Shown: positions 35,252 through 46,410, counted from the stretch's first letter. The stretch: DNA of 64,000 nucleotides from Gilliamella sp. N-G2 (GCF_002142215.1 NZ_NAST01000001.1:1-64000); one strand, 5' to 3'. Numbers and translations are program-made. Notes: generated by a model not told the origin, from the sequence alone.

Positions 35252-35746
35252 ATGATTACCTATACAGATGCGACCTTAGATGATTTACCATTTATCGTGG
35301 AGGTTTATAATTCGACTATTGCCTGTCGTCAGGTAACGGCAGATTTGCAGCCGGTGTCGGTTGAAAGCCGTTTTGCGTGGTTTGAACAGCATAATCCGCA
35401 GAAGCGTCCACTTTGGTTAATCAAATATCAAAATCAACCTTGTGGCTGGGTTAGTTTGTCATCTTTTTATGGTCGTCCAGCTTACGATAAAACAGTTGAG
35501 ATAAGCCTATATATTCATCAAGATTTCCGGGGCAAAAAAATCGGTCAAACCACAGTGGCTAAGATGGAATCATTTGCTAAACAAGCTGGTATTGAAGCCA
35601 TACTCAGCTATATTTTTGGACATAATATTGCTAGCTTAAATCTTTTCGAAAAAATGCATTATAATCAATGGGCATTACTGCCAAAAGTTGCTGAACTTGA
35701 TGGCGTTAAACGTGATTTAGTTATTTTAGGTAAACGATTTGATTAA
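35252..35746 (+). CDS. GNAT N-acetyltransferase (PAT-like)
   Basis: A 164-residue acetyltransferase like the phosphinothricin acetyltransferase / YncA group. The N terminus ITYTDATLDDLPFIVEVYNSTIA, the mid motif VEISLYIHQDFRGKKIGQTTVAKM (acetyl-CoA loop), and SYIFGHNIASLNLFEKMHY are typical. Such enzymes acetylate small amines such as methionine derivatives or toxins. The true substrate is not predictable here. It is followed 46 bp later by the rhomboid gene on the same strand. Confidence 0.85.
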   Translation: MITYTDATLDDLPFIVEVYNSTIACRQVTADLQPVSVESRFAWFEQHNPQKRPLWLIKYQNQPCGWVSLSSFYGRPAYDKTVEISLYIHQDFRGKKIGQTTVAKMESFAKQAGIEAILSYIFGHNIASLNLFEKMHYNQWALLPKVAELDGVKRDLVILGKRFD

Positions 35747-35792
35747 ACTAATCATCCAATTTAATGTGCGTTTTCAACGGAAACTTTAGCAT

Positions 35793-36521
35793 ATGTCTAT
35801 CTTAAAAAATGTTCAACCGATCTATAATCAAGCGAAAATTACCAGTATTTTGATACTGATTAATATTGCATATTTTTTTATTTCTAGACTACTCGATGAG
35901 CGAGGATTCTCAACATTTAGTCAAAATAGATTCCTGATTGATTGGGGTGCTGATGTTGCTCAGTTAACTTTTTCAGGTCAATATTGGCGCTTATTTACTA
36001 ATATTTTTATGCATGTTAGCTTAACCCATCTTGCCATGAATATGTTAGCATTATGGAGTATTGGCATTATTCTAGAACGCTTACTACCACCATTAGCCTT
36101 TATTGGCATTTATCTATTATCAGGATTATTTGGTAGTTTAGCCAGTGATGTTGCCACTATTAATCATGATGTCATTAGTTGTGGCGCATCAGGTGCAATT
36201 TTAGGAATTATTACGGCATTACTTGCGTATTGTTTAATTAATCGTACTGACTTACAAGAGATGCCAATCAAATCAATCGTAGTCAGTTTATTACTGACCT
36301 TTGGGTTAGGATTGCTACCTTCTATTGATAATATGGCACATATTGGTGGAGCAATCACTGGTCTTATTTTAGGTGGACTAATCAGTGTTTGTTTAGAAAA
36401 ATTCCACTATCAAAAACAGATCTGCACAATATTAATTATCACAATATTAATAATTTCATCTTTACTTTTATATTGGGGCTATCAGCATTATCAATTGATA
36501 AGTGGCTATCAATATTATTAA
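35793..36521 (+). CDS. rhomboid-family intramembrane serine protease
   Basis: A 242-residue polytopic membrane protease. About six or seven membrane segments are visible. WRLFTNIFMHVSLTHLAMNMLALW is the conserved loop and helix 2. CGASGAILGI holds the catalytic serine, and DNMAHIGGAITGLILGG the catalytic histidine. Both dyad residues are present. It lies in tandem with the GNAT gene and is followed by a good terminator. The substrate is unknown. Confidence 0.92.
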   Translation: MSILKNVQPIYNQAKITSILILINIAYFFISRLLDERGFSTFSQNRFLIDWGADVAQLTFSGQYWRLFTNIFMHVSLTHLAMNMLALWSIGIILERLLPPLAFIGIYLLSGLFGSLASDVATINHDVISCGASGAILGIITALLAYCLINRTDLQEMPIKSIVVSLLLTFGLGLLPSIDNMAHIGGAITGLILGGLISVCLEKFHYQKQICTILIITILIISSLLLYWGYQHYQLISGYQYY

Positions 36522-36525
36522 AAAT

Positions 36526-36556
36526 AAGGCGCAAATCAGATATTGCGCCTTGTTTA
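36526..36556. terminator. terminator between convergent rhomboid gene and lolE
   Basis: AAGGCGCAA (36526-36534) pairs with TTGCGCCTT (36543-36551), preceded by an A tract and followed by GTTTATATTT. It serves both convergent genes. Confidence 0.75.
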
Positions 36557-36563
36557 TATTTCA

Positions 36564-37802
36564 TTAATAGCTACTTAGTACTCGAGCCGGATCGATTTTA
36601 CAAGCTCTTTGCGCTGGATAATAACTGGCAATCAAACTTAGCAGCATGGCCGTAATAAATACCATGATGACATCCAAAAGATGAATTTCTGATGGTAAAA
36701 AATCAACAAAATAGATATTACTGTTTAAAAACTTATGCCCTATCATTGATTCAACCGCTGCCATAATATTAGAAAGTTGCCATGCCAATATAGATCCAAG
36801 CAATACACCAATCACACTACCAATTAATCCTGAAAGTACACCATACCAAATAAAAATACGTTTTATTAAGCGATTAGTCGCCCCAAGTGTTTTAAGGATA
36901 GCAATATCACGTTGTTTATCTTTTACCGCAATAACCAACGTCGACACAATATTGAAGCAAGCCACACCAATAACCACAATCATCGCTAAATACATAATTT
37001 GTCTAATCATTTGAATATCACGATACATGAAGCCAAAGGTATGTTCCCAACTATTAAAACTAAGATCTTCTTCAAGATTTAATGTTGCATGACCAATAAT
37101 AGCAGTAGCTTGATAGACATTATCAACATTAATCATCAACCCAGTGACGCTGTCACCAATAGCAAGTAACTGTTGTGAATCAGCTAATGGCAATAAAGCA
37201 ACATTGTTACTTAACGTACCACTTAGATCTAAAATACCGTGTACTTGCAAACGAACACGCCGAGGGGGCTTAAGTTGCTCAGGATTGTTTGATACAGGAA
37301 TAAGTAAGGTAACCCACTGCCCTTCATTAACCGCTAATGATTTAGCTAATCCTGCTCCTAAAATGATTTGCTGGCTGTCAGCCTTAAAATCTTGCCATCT
37401 ATTATTAAGGACATAGTTGGGTAATGAACTGATTTTCTGTTCTTGTTCTGGATCAAATCCTTGTACTTCAACAGCACCAAGCTTACTTCCATTTTCAATC
37501 AATCCTGTAAAACTAACATAAGGCGTCACCGATAAGATATTTTTGTTCTCTTGTAACTCGGTTTGAACATGCTGCCAATTATCTAAGTTGCCATATTGTG
37601 AATAAATTTGACCATGAGGTACTACCGATAACACCCGATCGTTGAGTTCTCGTTCAAAACCATTCATAGCGCTTAAACCAATAATCAATGCAGCAATACC
37701 AATAGCAATGCTCAAGGTTGAAATAATTGATATCAACGAAACCATGCCACTTTTACGTCGACCTTTACGAAATTTAATGGCTGTAATTAATGATAAATTC
37801 AT
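36564..37802 (-). CDS. lolE: lipoprotein-releasing system permease LolE
   Basis: An inner-membrane subunit of the LolCDE ABC exporter, which lifts lipoproteins out of the inner membrane and hands them to LolA. The 412-residue protein has one N-terminal membrane segment (about 25-48), a large periplasmic domain, and three C-terminal segments with an FtsX-type domain. IALIIGLSAMNGFERELNDRVL is the family pattern. It lies 20 bp after lolD. Its 40% or so resemblance to LolC is expected. Confidence 0.94.
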   Translation of the reverse strand: MNLSLITAIKFRKGRRKSGMVSLISIISTLSIAIGIAALIIGLSAMNGFERELNDRVLSVVPHGQIYSQYGNLDNWQHVQTELQENKNILSVTPYVSFTGLIENGSKLGAVEVQGFDPEQEQKISSLPNYVLNNRWQDFKADSQQIILGAGLAKSLAVNEGQWVTLLIPVSNNPEQLKPPRRVRLQVHGILDLSGTLSNNVALLPLADSQQLLAIGDSVTGLMINVDNVYQATAIIGHATLNLEEDLSFNSWEHTFGFMYRDIQMIRQIMYLAMIVVIGVACFNIVSTLVIAVKDKQRDIAILKTLGATNRLIKRIFIWYGVLSGLIGSVIGVLLGSILAWQLSNIMAAVESMIGHKFLNSNIYFVDFLPSEIHLLDVIMVFITAMLLSLIASYYPAQRACKIDPARVLSSY

Positions 37803-37822
37803 ATTTAATTATCCGTTCAGCT

Positions 37823-38521
37823 TTATTTCACAGAATTACTGGTAGACAACTGGCCATCACTCATAATCAATTGTTGATCAAGTTTATTCGCTAATACTAA
37901 ATCATGGGTAACAACTAAAAATGCCGTGCCATGTTCTCGATTAAGTCTAATTAACAGATCAAAAATGGCATCAGCGGTCGATTTATCTAAGTTACCAGTT
38001 GGTTCATCGGCCATCACTAAAGCAGGATTATTAATTAAAGCCCTGCCTATTGCCACTCGTTGACGTTCACCACCAGATAACTCTGCTGGGCGGTGATTAG
38101 CTCGTTTAACTAAATTCACCGAATCTAACATTGCCATAGCCCGTTTTTTAGCCTCATTTGGTGAAGTACCCGCAATTAATAACGGCATCGCCACATTTTC
38201 CAATGCGGTAAAGTCAGGAAGAAGATGATGAAACTGATATACGAAACCAATTTCTTGATTACGTAAATGTGCTTTTTCTTGTTCTGATAACCGATTAAGC
38301 TGTTGTGATTTAAATATAATTTCACCTGAAGTTGGTTTGTCTAATCCACCTAATAGATGCAATAAAGTACTTTTTCCTGATCCTGAGCTACCAATAATAG
38401 CGAGTAATGATTGCGGATAAATATCAAATGAAACATTTTTTAGTACTTCAGTAACCATTTTGCCTTCTTTATAGGTTTTATAAAGATTTTTAGCTGAAAG
38501 AAGTGGCTGTAAATTATTCAT
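37823..38521 (-). CDS. lolD: lipoprotein-releasing system ATPase LolD
   Basis: The ATPase of LolCDE. The 232-residue protein has Walker [11 protein letters not shown] loop, signature [15 protein letters not shown] and Walker [14 protein letters not shown]. The ATG at 38521 has GGAGG 9 nt before it and overlaps the lolC end by 8 bp, an overlap also typical of enterics. A longer frame to 38557 is not needed. Confidence 0.97.
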   Translation of the reverse strand: MNNLQPLLSAKNLYKTYKEGKMVTEVLKNVSFDIYPQSLLAIIGSSGSGKSTLLHLLGGLDKPTSGEIIFKSQQLNRLSEQEKAHLRNQEIGFVYQFHHLLPDFTALENVAMPLLIAGTSPNEAKKRAMAMLDSVNLVKRANHRPAELSGGERQRVAIGRALINNPALVMADEPTGNLDKSTADAIFDLLIRLNREHGTAFLVVTHDLVLANKLDQQLIMSDGQLSTSNSVK

Positions 38522-39725
38522 AACGTAAAGCCTCCGCTGGTTGAATATTGGCTGCACGATACGCAGGATAAAGTGTGGAAATTAGTGATAACATAAGTAA
38601 TCCGAAAATAATAAATACTATCTGTGAAGGCTCAACCAAACTAGGTAATTCAATACCAGCAAAGGATAATCCAAGCACTGACATCAATTCATTGAGATAT
38701 GAAGCAAGTAACAGCCCTATGGCACTACCGAGTAAGGTACCAATGACACCAGAACTCGCACCTTGAATAATAAAAATCAGCATAATTTTAAAACGTGACA
38801 AGCCTTGCGTTTTTAAAATCGCTACTTCCCCTTGTTTTTCCATAACCAACAAACTTAATGAAGTAATAATGTTAAAAGCTGCCACAATCACAATCAAACT
38901 AATTAATAAGCCCATTACATTTTTTTCCATTTTGATTGCTTGAAACAATTCACCACGTTTAGCTCGCCAATCAGTAAAAACTAAATCATCGGGTAACGAA
39001 TGGTTAGTTACTGATGCGATTTCCAGTGGATGTGTTAAAAATAATCGCCAGCCACTAATATTATTCGCTGGATACCGTAATAAATTTTTGGCATCAGATT
39101 GATTGATATAGATTAACGCTTGGTTAATATCATGATTGACCGAAAATAAACCACTTATAGTAAATAAACGTTGTGAAGGAATGCGTCCAACTGGCGTTAT
39201 CTGGCTAGCATCGGTGACCATTAAGCGAATTTTGTCACCAACCAAAACACCGAGTTGATTAGCCAATGTCTGTCCCAGTATCACATTATAGCTACCTGCT
39301 TGTAATGAATCGATTGAACCTGTATAAACATAATTTTCTATTGGATCATGATCCTCTGCGGTGATACCCATTAAGGTACTAACCGTAATACTTTGCTGAC
39401 TTTGTAATACCACATCACCGGTAATTATTGGCGTAATTCGTTCAACTCCTGGGATATTTTCAAATTGTTTCGAATGAATGACAGTTGTATCGATTCTTCC
39501 GGTTTTTGAAGTAATTTGTGCTTGGGGGAAAAACTTTAAGATACTATTTTGCATCTGATCTTCCAATCCATTCATTACCGACAAAACCACAATCAAACCG
39601 ATAGAACCGAGCATGATGCCTATCATAGATAACCAAGAAACAAAGCGACCAAACCCATCGGTTTTTTGCCCGTATACATAGCGTAAACCTATATAAAATA
39701 CTAATGGACGAAATATTTTTGACAT
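38514..39725 (-). CDS. lolC: lipoprotein-releasing system permease LolC
   Basis: The second membrane subunit of LolCDE. The 403-residue protein has [28 protein letters not shown] at the start, the first membrane segment, [22 protein letters not shown], a periplasmic domain that docks LolA, and three C-terminal segments. A longer frame opens upstream to 39821, but the ATG at 39725 gives the family N terminus. It heads lolC-lolD-lolE. LolB is encoded at 3012-3632. Confidence 0.95.
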   Translation of the reverse strand: MSKIFRPLVFYIGLRYVYGQKTDGFGRFVSWLSMIGIMLGSIGLIVVLSVMNGLEDQMQNSILKFFPQAQITSKTGRIDTTVIHSKQFENIPGVERITPIITGDVVLQSQQSITVSTLMGITAEDHDPIENYVYTGSIDSLQAGSYNVILGQTLANQLGVLVGDKIRLMVTDASQITPVGRIPSQRLFTISGLFSVNHDINQALIYINQSDAKNLLRYPANNISGWRLFLTHPLEIASVTNHSLPDDLVFTDWRAKRGELFQAIKMEKNVMGLLISLIVIVAAFNIITSLSLLVMEKQGEVAILKTQGLSRFKIMLIFIIQGASSGVIGTLLGSAIGLLLASYLNELMSVLGLSFAGIELPSLVEPSQIVFIIFGLLMLSLISTLYPAYRAANIQPAEALRYE

Positions 39726-39875
39726 AATAGTTATAAAGTACCTAAAGTTTTCAATTAAGTTTAACCAGTTAAATTTTAACTGCTTATCATACAGGATTAA
39801 ACAGTTATAGAAAACAACCATATAATTACGTTATAATCTTAGGCTAACTTTGTCGCAATTATCTATTACTCTAAC

Positions 39876-42800
39876 ATGTCAAAAACATACAATATTTCTA
39901 ACATCATTCCTAAAAAATCAGGTGAAGTAAAACAAGTCGGTCAACTTGTTGGTTCTTCCTTATCCCAATTTTGTGCACAGGCTATTGCTGCGCACGATGG
40001 TTTAGTGGTGATTGTTACAGATGACATGCAACAAACAACTCGTCTTCATGAAGAGTTGAAACAATTTTCAACTTTCCCATCGATTTTTTTTCCCGATTGG
40101 GAAACACTACCTTATGATAGTTTTTCGCCGCATCAAGATATTGTTTCCGAGCGACTATCTTGTCTTTATCAGCTAGGCCATTTAACTAAGGGTGCCTTAA
40201 TCCTACCAATTAATACGCTTATGCAAAAAGTGTGTCCACAAAACTACTTAGGTGGGCATGTATTTATGATGAAGAAAGGCTTAGCCATAAGTCGTGAAAG
40301 TCTGCGATCACAACTTGAAAATGCCGGTTATCGTTCAGTCAGTCAAGTTATGGAGCATGGTGAATATGCTACTCGCGGTGCGCTATTTGATATCTACCCG
40401 ATGGGTAGTGAGAAGCCATATCGTATCGACTTTTTTGATGACGAAATTGATAGTATTCGCACTTTTGATGTTGAAAGTCAGAGAACACTCGATGAAATTA
40501 ATGAAATTCAACTTCTTCCAGCCCATGAGTTTCCATTCGATAAAACATCCATCGAATTATTTCGTAGTCAATGGCGAGAGCAATTTGAAGTAAGACTTGA
40601 TCCTGAAAGTATCTATCAACAAGTCAGTAAAAATATTTTACCTACAGGTATCGAATATTGGCAGGCACTATTTTTTAACGAGCCACTTACTCCGTTATTT
40701 TCTTACTTTTTATCCAATACGTTGATCATTAACACAGCAAATATTGAACAATTTGCTAATAAATATTGGCAAGATATTACGCAACGTTATGAAAGTCGCA
40801 AAGTCGATCCGATGCGACCATTGTTAACGCCAGCGGTAATTTGGTCAAAAACCGATGAAATCTTTGCCCATTTTAAACAATACCCTCGAATCACTGTATC
40901 ACATTCTGAAATTAGTGATTCGAACAAAAGCATTAATTTACCGTTTAGTTTATTGCCAGAGATTGCGATACAAATTCAGCAAAAACAACCTTATTTACAT
41001 TTTGAGCAATTCACTCAAGATTTCCAAGGTAAAATTATCTTTTCTGTTGAATCAGAAGGCCGTAAAGATGCATTGCAAGAAATCTTAGGCCGAATGCGAA
41101 TACATCCGACATCCATCTCACAACTTGATCAATTAGCCAATGCCGAAAATCGCTACTTTTTAATGATAGGTGCAAGCGAACAAGGTTTTATCGATGAGCA
41201 ACAAAATTTCGCGTTTATCACTGAAAACGAACTATTGGGTCGTCGGGTTATTCGTCGAAAAAAAGAGAGCAAACAGGCAATCAATACCGATAGTTTAATT
41301 CGTAGCTTAGCCGAATTAACACCCGGTAAACCAGTGGTACATTTAGAGCATGGTGTTGGTCGTTATGCGGGTTTAACGACATTAGAAACTGGTGGTATCA
41401 CTGCCGAGTACCTTATACTGCTCTATGCAAATGATACTAAGCTCTATGTACCTGTTTCATCACTAAATTTAATTAGCCGTTATTCTGGCGGTGATGAAGA
41501 TAATGCCCCACTAAACAAGTTAGGCACTGATGTCTGGAGTAAGGCAAGACAAAAGGCAGCCGAAAAAGTACGTGATGTTGCCGCTGAATTACTTGATATT
41601 TATGCTGAACGAGAAAGTAAACCCGGTTTTGAATTTAAACAAGATCGTGAACAATATGAGCTGTTTTGCCAAGCTTTCCCGTATCAAGAAACCGACGACC
41701 AACAAAATGCCATTGGTGCAGTCATTGGTGATATGTGTTCACCTTATGCAATGGATCGATTAGTCTGTGGTGATGTTGGTTTTGGTAAAACCGAAGTGGC
41801 TATTCGTGCCGCATTTTTAGCGGTGATCAATCATAAACAGACCGCAGTATTAGTACCAACCACATTACTTGCCCAGCAACATTATGAGAGTTTTTGTGAT
41901 AGATTTGCCAATTGGCCAATCCGAATCGAAAGTTTGTCTCGATTTAAAACCGCTAAACAGCAGCAAGCCATTATTCAAGAACTTGCTGAAGGTAAAATCG
42001 ATATTGTCATCGGTACCCATAAATTATTACAAGAAGATGTAAAATGGAAAGATTTAGGTTTATTAATTGTCGATGAAGAACACCGCTTTGGTGTTCGTCA
42101 AAAAGAACGAATCAAAGCAATGCGAACCAATATCGATATACTTACTTTGACCGCCACCCCTATTCCACGTACTCTAAATATGGCAATGAGTGGTATGCGT
42201 GATTTATCAATTATTGCTACACCACCTGCGCGTCGATTAGCTGTAAAAACCTTTGTTCGAGAATCTGATGATTTAGTCATTCGTGAAGCCATTCTACGGG
42301 AAATTTTGCGTGGTGGTCAGATTTATTATCTACACAATGATGTCTCGGATATTGAAAAAGTGGCAGAAAAACTAACTGAACTGGTACCTGAAGCTCGTGT
42401 TGCTATAGGTCATGGTCAGATGCATGAACGTGATCTTGAGAGAGTTATGAATGATTTTCATCACCAACGATTCAATTTATTAGTGTGTACCACTATTGTC
42501 GAAACTGGAATTGACATTCCCAATGCCAATACCATTATTATCGATCGTGCTGATAAATTTGGTCTTGCTCAGTTACACCAACTGCGAGGTCGAGTTGGAC
42601 GATCATATCACCAAGCCTATGCTTATTTATTGACACCACATCCGAAATTACTAACTAAAGATGCTAAAAAACGCCTTGATGCTATTGCTACTTTAGAAGA
42701 TTTGGGTGCTGGATTTGCTTTAGCCACACATGATCTTGAAATACGGGGTGCAGGTGAATTACTCGGTAGTGATCAAAGTGGTCAAATTGAAACAATAGGT

Positions 42801-43337
42801 TTTAACCTGTACATTGAATTACTTGATGATGCAGTTAAATCGCTTAAAGAAGGTAAAGAGCCAACCCTTGAATCATTACTTAATAATCAACAAACTGAAG
42901 TTGAATTACGGTTACCAACTCTAATTCCAGATGATTTTATCCCAGATGTTAATACCCGATTATCACTATATAAACGAATTGCTAGTATTGAAAATCTAGA
43001 TGAACTCACCGATATAAAAGTTGAAATGCGTGACCGTTTTGGTCAATTACCCGATCCGGTGCTATTTTTATTAGAAACCACTAAAATACGCTATCAAGCA
43101 AGTAAATTGGGTATCACAAAAATTGAATACGGTGAAAAAGGTGGTTTTATAGAATTCGGTTCTAACAACAAAATTGCGATCGATTATTTAATCGAAACAA
43201 TTCAAAAATCACCAAAAAATTATCGCTTAGAAGGGACAAATCGATTAAAATTACTAAAATCTGATTTACAACGAGTTGATCGCATTGATTATATTAAAGA
43301 TTTATTAGCAGATTTTGCAGATCATCAAGAAAAATAA
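39876..43337 (+). CDS. mfd: transcription-repair coupling factor
   Basis: Removes RNA polymerase stalled at DNA damage and recruits UvrA. The 1153-residue length is normal. In order: UvrB-homology module (residues 1-350), RNA polymerase-interacting domain with LVHLEHGVGRYAGL-like motif near 485-500, helicase motif I GDVGFGKTE (about 632-640), DEEHRFG (733-739), and the RecG-like helicase half with LHQLRGRVGRS. The UvrA-blocking C-terminal domain closes the protein. It is divergent from lolC and followed by the DUF945 pair. Confidence 0.98.
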   Translation: MSKTYNISNIIPKKSGEVKQVGQLVGSSLSQFCAQAIAAHDGLVVIVTDDMQQTTRLHEELKQFSTFPSIFFPDWETLPYDSFSPHQDIVSERLSCLYQLGHLTKGALILPINTLMQKVCPQNYLGGHVFMMKKGLAISRESLRSQLENAGYRSVSQVMEHGEYATRGALFDIYPMGSEKPYRIDFFDDEIDSIRTFDVESQRTLDEINEIQLLPAHEFPFDKTSIELFRSQWREQFEVRLDPESIYQQVSKNILPTGIEYWQALFFNEPLTPLFSYFLSNTLIINTANIEQFANKYWQDITQRYESRKVDPMRPLLTPAVIWSKTDEIFAHFKQYPRITVSHSEISDSNKSINLPFSLLPEIAIQIQQKQPYLHFEQFTQDFQGKIIFSVESEGRKDALQEILGRMRIHPTSISQLDQLANAENRYFLMIGASEQGFIDEQQNFAFITENELLGRRVIRRKKESKQAINTDSLIRSLAELTPGKPVVHLEHGVGRYAGLTTLETGGITAEYLILLYANDTKLYVPVSSLNLISRYSGGDEDNAPLNKLGTDVWSKARQKAAEKVRDVAAELLDIYAERESKPGFEFKQDREQYELFCQAFPYQETDDQQNAIGAVIGDMCSPYAMDRLVCGDVGFGKTEVAIRAAFLAVINHKQTAVLVPTTLLAQQHYESFCDRFANWPIRIESLSRFKTAKQQQAIIQELAEGKIDIVIGTHKLLQEDVKWKDLGLLIVDEEHRFGVRQKERIKAMRTNIDILTLTATPIPRTLNMAMSGMRDLSIIATPPARRLAVKTFVRESDDLVIREAILREILRGGQIYYLHNDVSDIEKVAEKLTELVPEARVAIGHGQMHERDLERVMNDFHHQRFNLLVCTTIVETGIDIPNANTIIIDRADKFGLAQLHQLRGRVGRSYHQAYAYLLTPHPKLLTKDAKKRLDAIATLEDLGAGFALATHDLEIRGAGELLGSDQSGQIETIGFNLYIELLDDAVKSLKEGKEPTLESLLNNQQTEVELRLPTLIPDDFIPDVNTRLSLYKRIASIENLDELTDIKVEMRDRFGQLPDPVLFLLETTKIRYQASKLGITKIEYGEKGGFIEFGSNNKIAIDYLIETIQKSPKNYRLEGTNRLKLLKSDLQRVDRIDYIKDLLADFADHQEK

Positions 43338-43369
43338 CTAAAAAATATAACGGAATATAAAGAGTAAAA

Positions 43370-44896
43370 ATGAAAAAGACGACACTGGCTTTAGGCTTTA
43401 TTGCTGTATTAGGTTTAAGTTATGTTGGTATTGCCTGGCATACTGGCAACGTGATTGAAAATGATCTAGATAAATCGTTAACACTAGCAGCTGAACAGTT
43501 CAACAATAGCCAAAATGTTTTTAAAATCAATATTAGCCATTCTAATGATAAAAAACAGCTATTTTCAACCAAAACCCATATTAATATGACCTTATCCTCT
43601 AAAGATGGTAGTTTTGCTGAGGTATTTACACTAGCTGATAAGGATTTCACTATTCATCATGGCCCTTTCCCACTTGCCGCTTTAAAGCAAGGTATTTTTT
43701 CACCACAAATGGCTTGGGTGGAATTTGAAACTAGCAAAGAATCCAATCCTTCCGCATGGAAGACTAATGATAATCAACCCTTTATTACCGGCTATATTAG
43801 TTTGGATTATAGTGAAAGTATGATTGTAAAGCTTTTTAGCAAGGAAATCAGTCATTATAGAGAAATTGAAGATAATGTTAAATTTGAATACCAATTAGGC
43901 AAAGGTAGTTTTACATTTACTAGTAATATGGACTCAGCTATCCCTTCGATAACACTAGATTTAGATAAATTTCATACTCAAAAAACCGTTTACTATCTTA
44001 CGTTAGATAAGCTTCACATTGATCTTGATGGCGAAAAACAGTCAACTATGATTGGTTATAATTTGCATTTAGATTCTTTAAAAACAAATTTAAGAGATAT
44101 TTATTTATATTATCTAGATGATTATGACTATGCCGAAACTGATAATGACACCTTTTCAATCGAGAATTTAAGAGCAAATGGAACTATTGATTCCAACAAT
44201 CAAAATATTACCTTAAATGCTAATCTTGATAAATTTACCTTAATTCCTGAGTCAGATGATGAACGACCCTTCATCATATTAAACAAACTATCTATCAAAC
44301 AAAAAACTGATTTAAGTGATACTCGAGTTCTTAATGGCTCATTCATTAGCAGTGTTGATTCAATCTTATATGGACAACAAAATTTAGGTAATGCAGAAAT
44401 AGATATTGATTATCAAGGTTTAGATAAAGAGATATTTGGCGAAGAATTTATCGATGAAGAAACTCAATATGATCAAACCATTAACAGTAAATTTGAGCTT
44501 AAAAATTTAAACTGGCGTAATGTTAATGGTGATGTGAATATTAAAGGAACACTTGATATCGCAAAGCTTGAAGATATTTATAACCAAAATAATCCTTTAG
44601 ATAGCATTAATAATCTTTCATTGCATGTTAATGCCCCCCTTAATGTAATTGCTTACAGCTATGCCCAATATAATGATCCTCACCATAGTGAGCTCACTGA
44701 GGAACAGTTTAACGAATCGAAAAAAACGGTCCAAAAAAACTTGGTATATATGTTCGATGATTCTGCGATATTTAAATTTAGCAAAGGTGAAGAACAAGGT
44801 TTATTTATCGATATTGATATACTTAAAGACAGTAACGAGGCTAATATTAATGGTCAAATTTATAACAAAAGTGAGGTTTTAGATCTTTTTGAATAA
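43370..44896 (+). CDS. DUF945 (YdgA-like) protein, first paralogue
   Basis: A 508-residue protein with an N-terminal membrane anchor or uncleaved signal (LALGFIAVLGLSYVGIAWHTG) and a long periplasmic beta-rich body. The DUF945 hallmarks are TGNVIE, FSTKTHI and IHHGPFPLAALKQG. It shares these and FSPQMAW with the next gene, so the two arose by tandem duplication. It is 32 bp after mfd. The function of the family is unclear; E. coli YdgA is an envelope protein. Confidence 0.82.
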   Translation: MKKTTLALGFIAVLGLSYVGIAWHTGNVIENDLDKSLTLAAEQFNNSQNVFKINISHSNDKKQLFSTKTHINMTLSSKDGSFAEVFTLADKDFTIHHGPFPLAALKQGIFSPQMAWVEFETSKESNPSAWKTNDNQPFITGYISLDYSESMIVKLFSKEISHYREIEDNVKFEYQLGKGSFTFTSNMDSAIPSITLDLDKFHTQKTVYYLTLDKLHIDLDGEKQSTMIGYNLHLDSLKTNLRDIYLYYLDDYDYAETDNDTFSIENLRANGTIDSNNQNITLNANLDKFTLIPESDDERPFIILNKLSIKQKTDLSDTRVLNGSFISSVDSILYGQQNLGNAEIDIDYQGLDKEIFGEEFIDEETQYDQTINSKFELKNLNWRNVNGDVNIKGTLDIAKLEDIYNQNNPLDSINNLSLHVNAPLNVIAYSYAQYNDPHHSELTEEQFNESKKTVQKNLVYMFDDSAIFKFSKGEEQGLFIDIDILKDSNEANINGQIYNKSEVLDLFE

Positions 44897-44990
44897 TCAA
44901 CAAAAGACGATACATCATTTTTTAATCAAAAATCATGAAAGTAAGTTATATTAAAAAATAATTAAAAGTAGAAAAATTGAGAGAGTAAAC

Positions 44991-46376
44991 ATGAAGAAAA
45001 GTACACTGGCAATTGGCGTTATTGCAATATTAGGCCTTGGTTATATTGGTATAGCTTGGCATACAGGCAATGTAATTGAAGCTGAGTTAGATAACACATT
45101 AAAAAATCTAACAAAAAAAGTTAATAGTTTACAAAATGAGGTTGAAGTACAAATCACCCATTCCAATGATGAAAAGGGTATTTTTTCAACTAAAACACAT
45201 ATAAAAATTATCGCTGAATCTGCAAGTGCATCCTCGACTATCACGCTATATGATGAAGATATTATCATCCATCATGGACCATTCCCGCTAGCCGCCTTGA
45301 AACAAGGTACTTTTTCGCCACAAATGGCTTGGCTTGAGTATCAAGGTACAGAAAAATCTAACCCAATTTTATGGAAACTTGCTGGTAACAAACCATTTGC
45401 AAAAGGGCATATCAATTTATCTTATTCTGATAATCTAACCATTAACCTGACAACACAACCGATTGTTTTGAGTGATCAAGATCCTAATTATCAATTTCTT
45501 GAAGGTAAACTCGAACTAGGCCAAATTGATTATAGTGTGTCTGGTAACCTAGGATTTGAAACACCTTCTTTTTCATTGGTTATTGATAATTTAAATTATA
45601 AAAGACACGATGGTGATGAGATTAAACTAAAAAATTTAAAAGTTGATAATAAAATTGATTATAAAAATTATTTCATCGAAGCACAAAATAGTGTTGATGA
45701 TTTATTTGTTAATTTAAAGGCTAATACCGATAAACCAACAATTGCACTTAAAAATTTTGCAATGGACTATAAATTTGCCAATAAAACAACTGGTCTTGAA
45801 GGTAATATGGATATTGCAATTGAAGCTTTTAATTACGGCAAGCAACAAATGGGAAATGGTACTTTTGAACTTAATGTTCAAGGGTTAGATAAATTATTTT
45901 TTGACAAATTTGAGCAAATATCTTGGTTATTAGATTCAACTAATAACTCAAACATCACCAATACTAAAATAGACATTAAAAAATTTCATTGGCACAATGC
46001 TTCTGGTGATTTCAATTTTAGTGCATTAGTTGATATTTCTTACCTTAATCAAATGACAATTAATGATAGAGACATTGACAAAATTAACCAACTTTCAATA
46101 AATCTTGAAGCACCATTTGCTGTAATAGCGAGATTCATGTCACAAATAGAAGCTCCTGAGTCAGAACAAATAACCGATAATCAGCTACAAAGAGCAAGCA
46201 ATAATTTACAATTAATGGCACAAATGGCACTGAGCAGATCGCCATTAGTCACCTTTAAAAAAGGTAATACCTCTGGTATATTTAGCGAACTTGATTACTC
46301 AAAATCAAAAGATCAAGTAACCATCAATGGCAATAAAATTAGCAAACAAGAATTTCTTAACAATTTAAACTTCTAA
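44991..46376 (+). CDS. DUF945 (YdgA-like) protein, second paralogue
   Basis: A 461-residue relative of the gene before it: the same anchor (LAIGVIAILGLGYIGIAWHTG), then TGNVIEAELD, IFSTKTHI, IHHGPFPLAALKQGTFSPQMAW and SNPILWK. The C-terminal two-thirds have diverged and the protein is 47 residues shorter. It lies 94 bp after its paralogue and is followed by a strong terminator at 46383-46410. Periplasmic location is inferred from the anchor. Confidence 0.82.
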   Translation: MKKSTLAIGVIAILGLGYIGIAWHTGNVIEAELDNTLKNLTKKVNSLQNEVEVQITHSNDEKGIFSTKTHIKIIAESASASSTITLYDEDIIIHHGPFPLAALKQGTFSPQMAWLEYQGTEKSNPILWKLAGNKPFAKGHINLSYSDNLTINLTTQPIVLSDQDPNYQFLEGKLELGQIDYSVSGNLGFETPSFSLVIDNLNYKRHDGDEIKLKNLKVDNKIDYKNYFIEAQNSVDDLFVNLKANTDKPTIALKNFAMDYKFANKTTGLEGNMDIAIEAFNYGKQQMGNGTFELNVQGLDKLFFDKFEQISWLLDSTNNSNITNTKIDIKKFHWHNASGDFNFSALVDISYLNQMTINDRDIDKINQLSINLEAPFAVIARFMSQIEAPESEQITDNQLQRASNNLQLMAQMALSRSPLVTFKKGNTSGIFSELDYSKSKDQVTINGNKISKQEFLNNLNF

Positions 46377-46382
46377 TCTAAA

Positions 46383-46410
46383 AAATTCCGCCTATCATCA
46401 GGCGGAATTT
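46383..46410 (+). terminator. terminator after the DUF945 pair
   Basis: AAATTCCGCCT (46383-46393) and AGGCGGAATTT (46400-46410) form a perfect 11-bp stem around ATCATC, with A before and T after. A clear rho-independent terminator. Confidence 0.85.
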
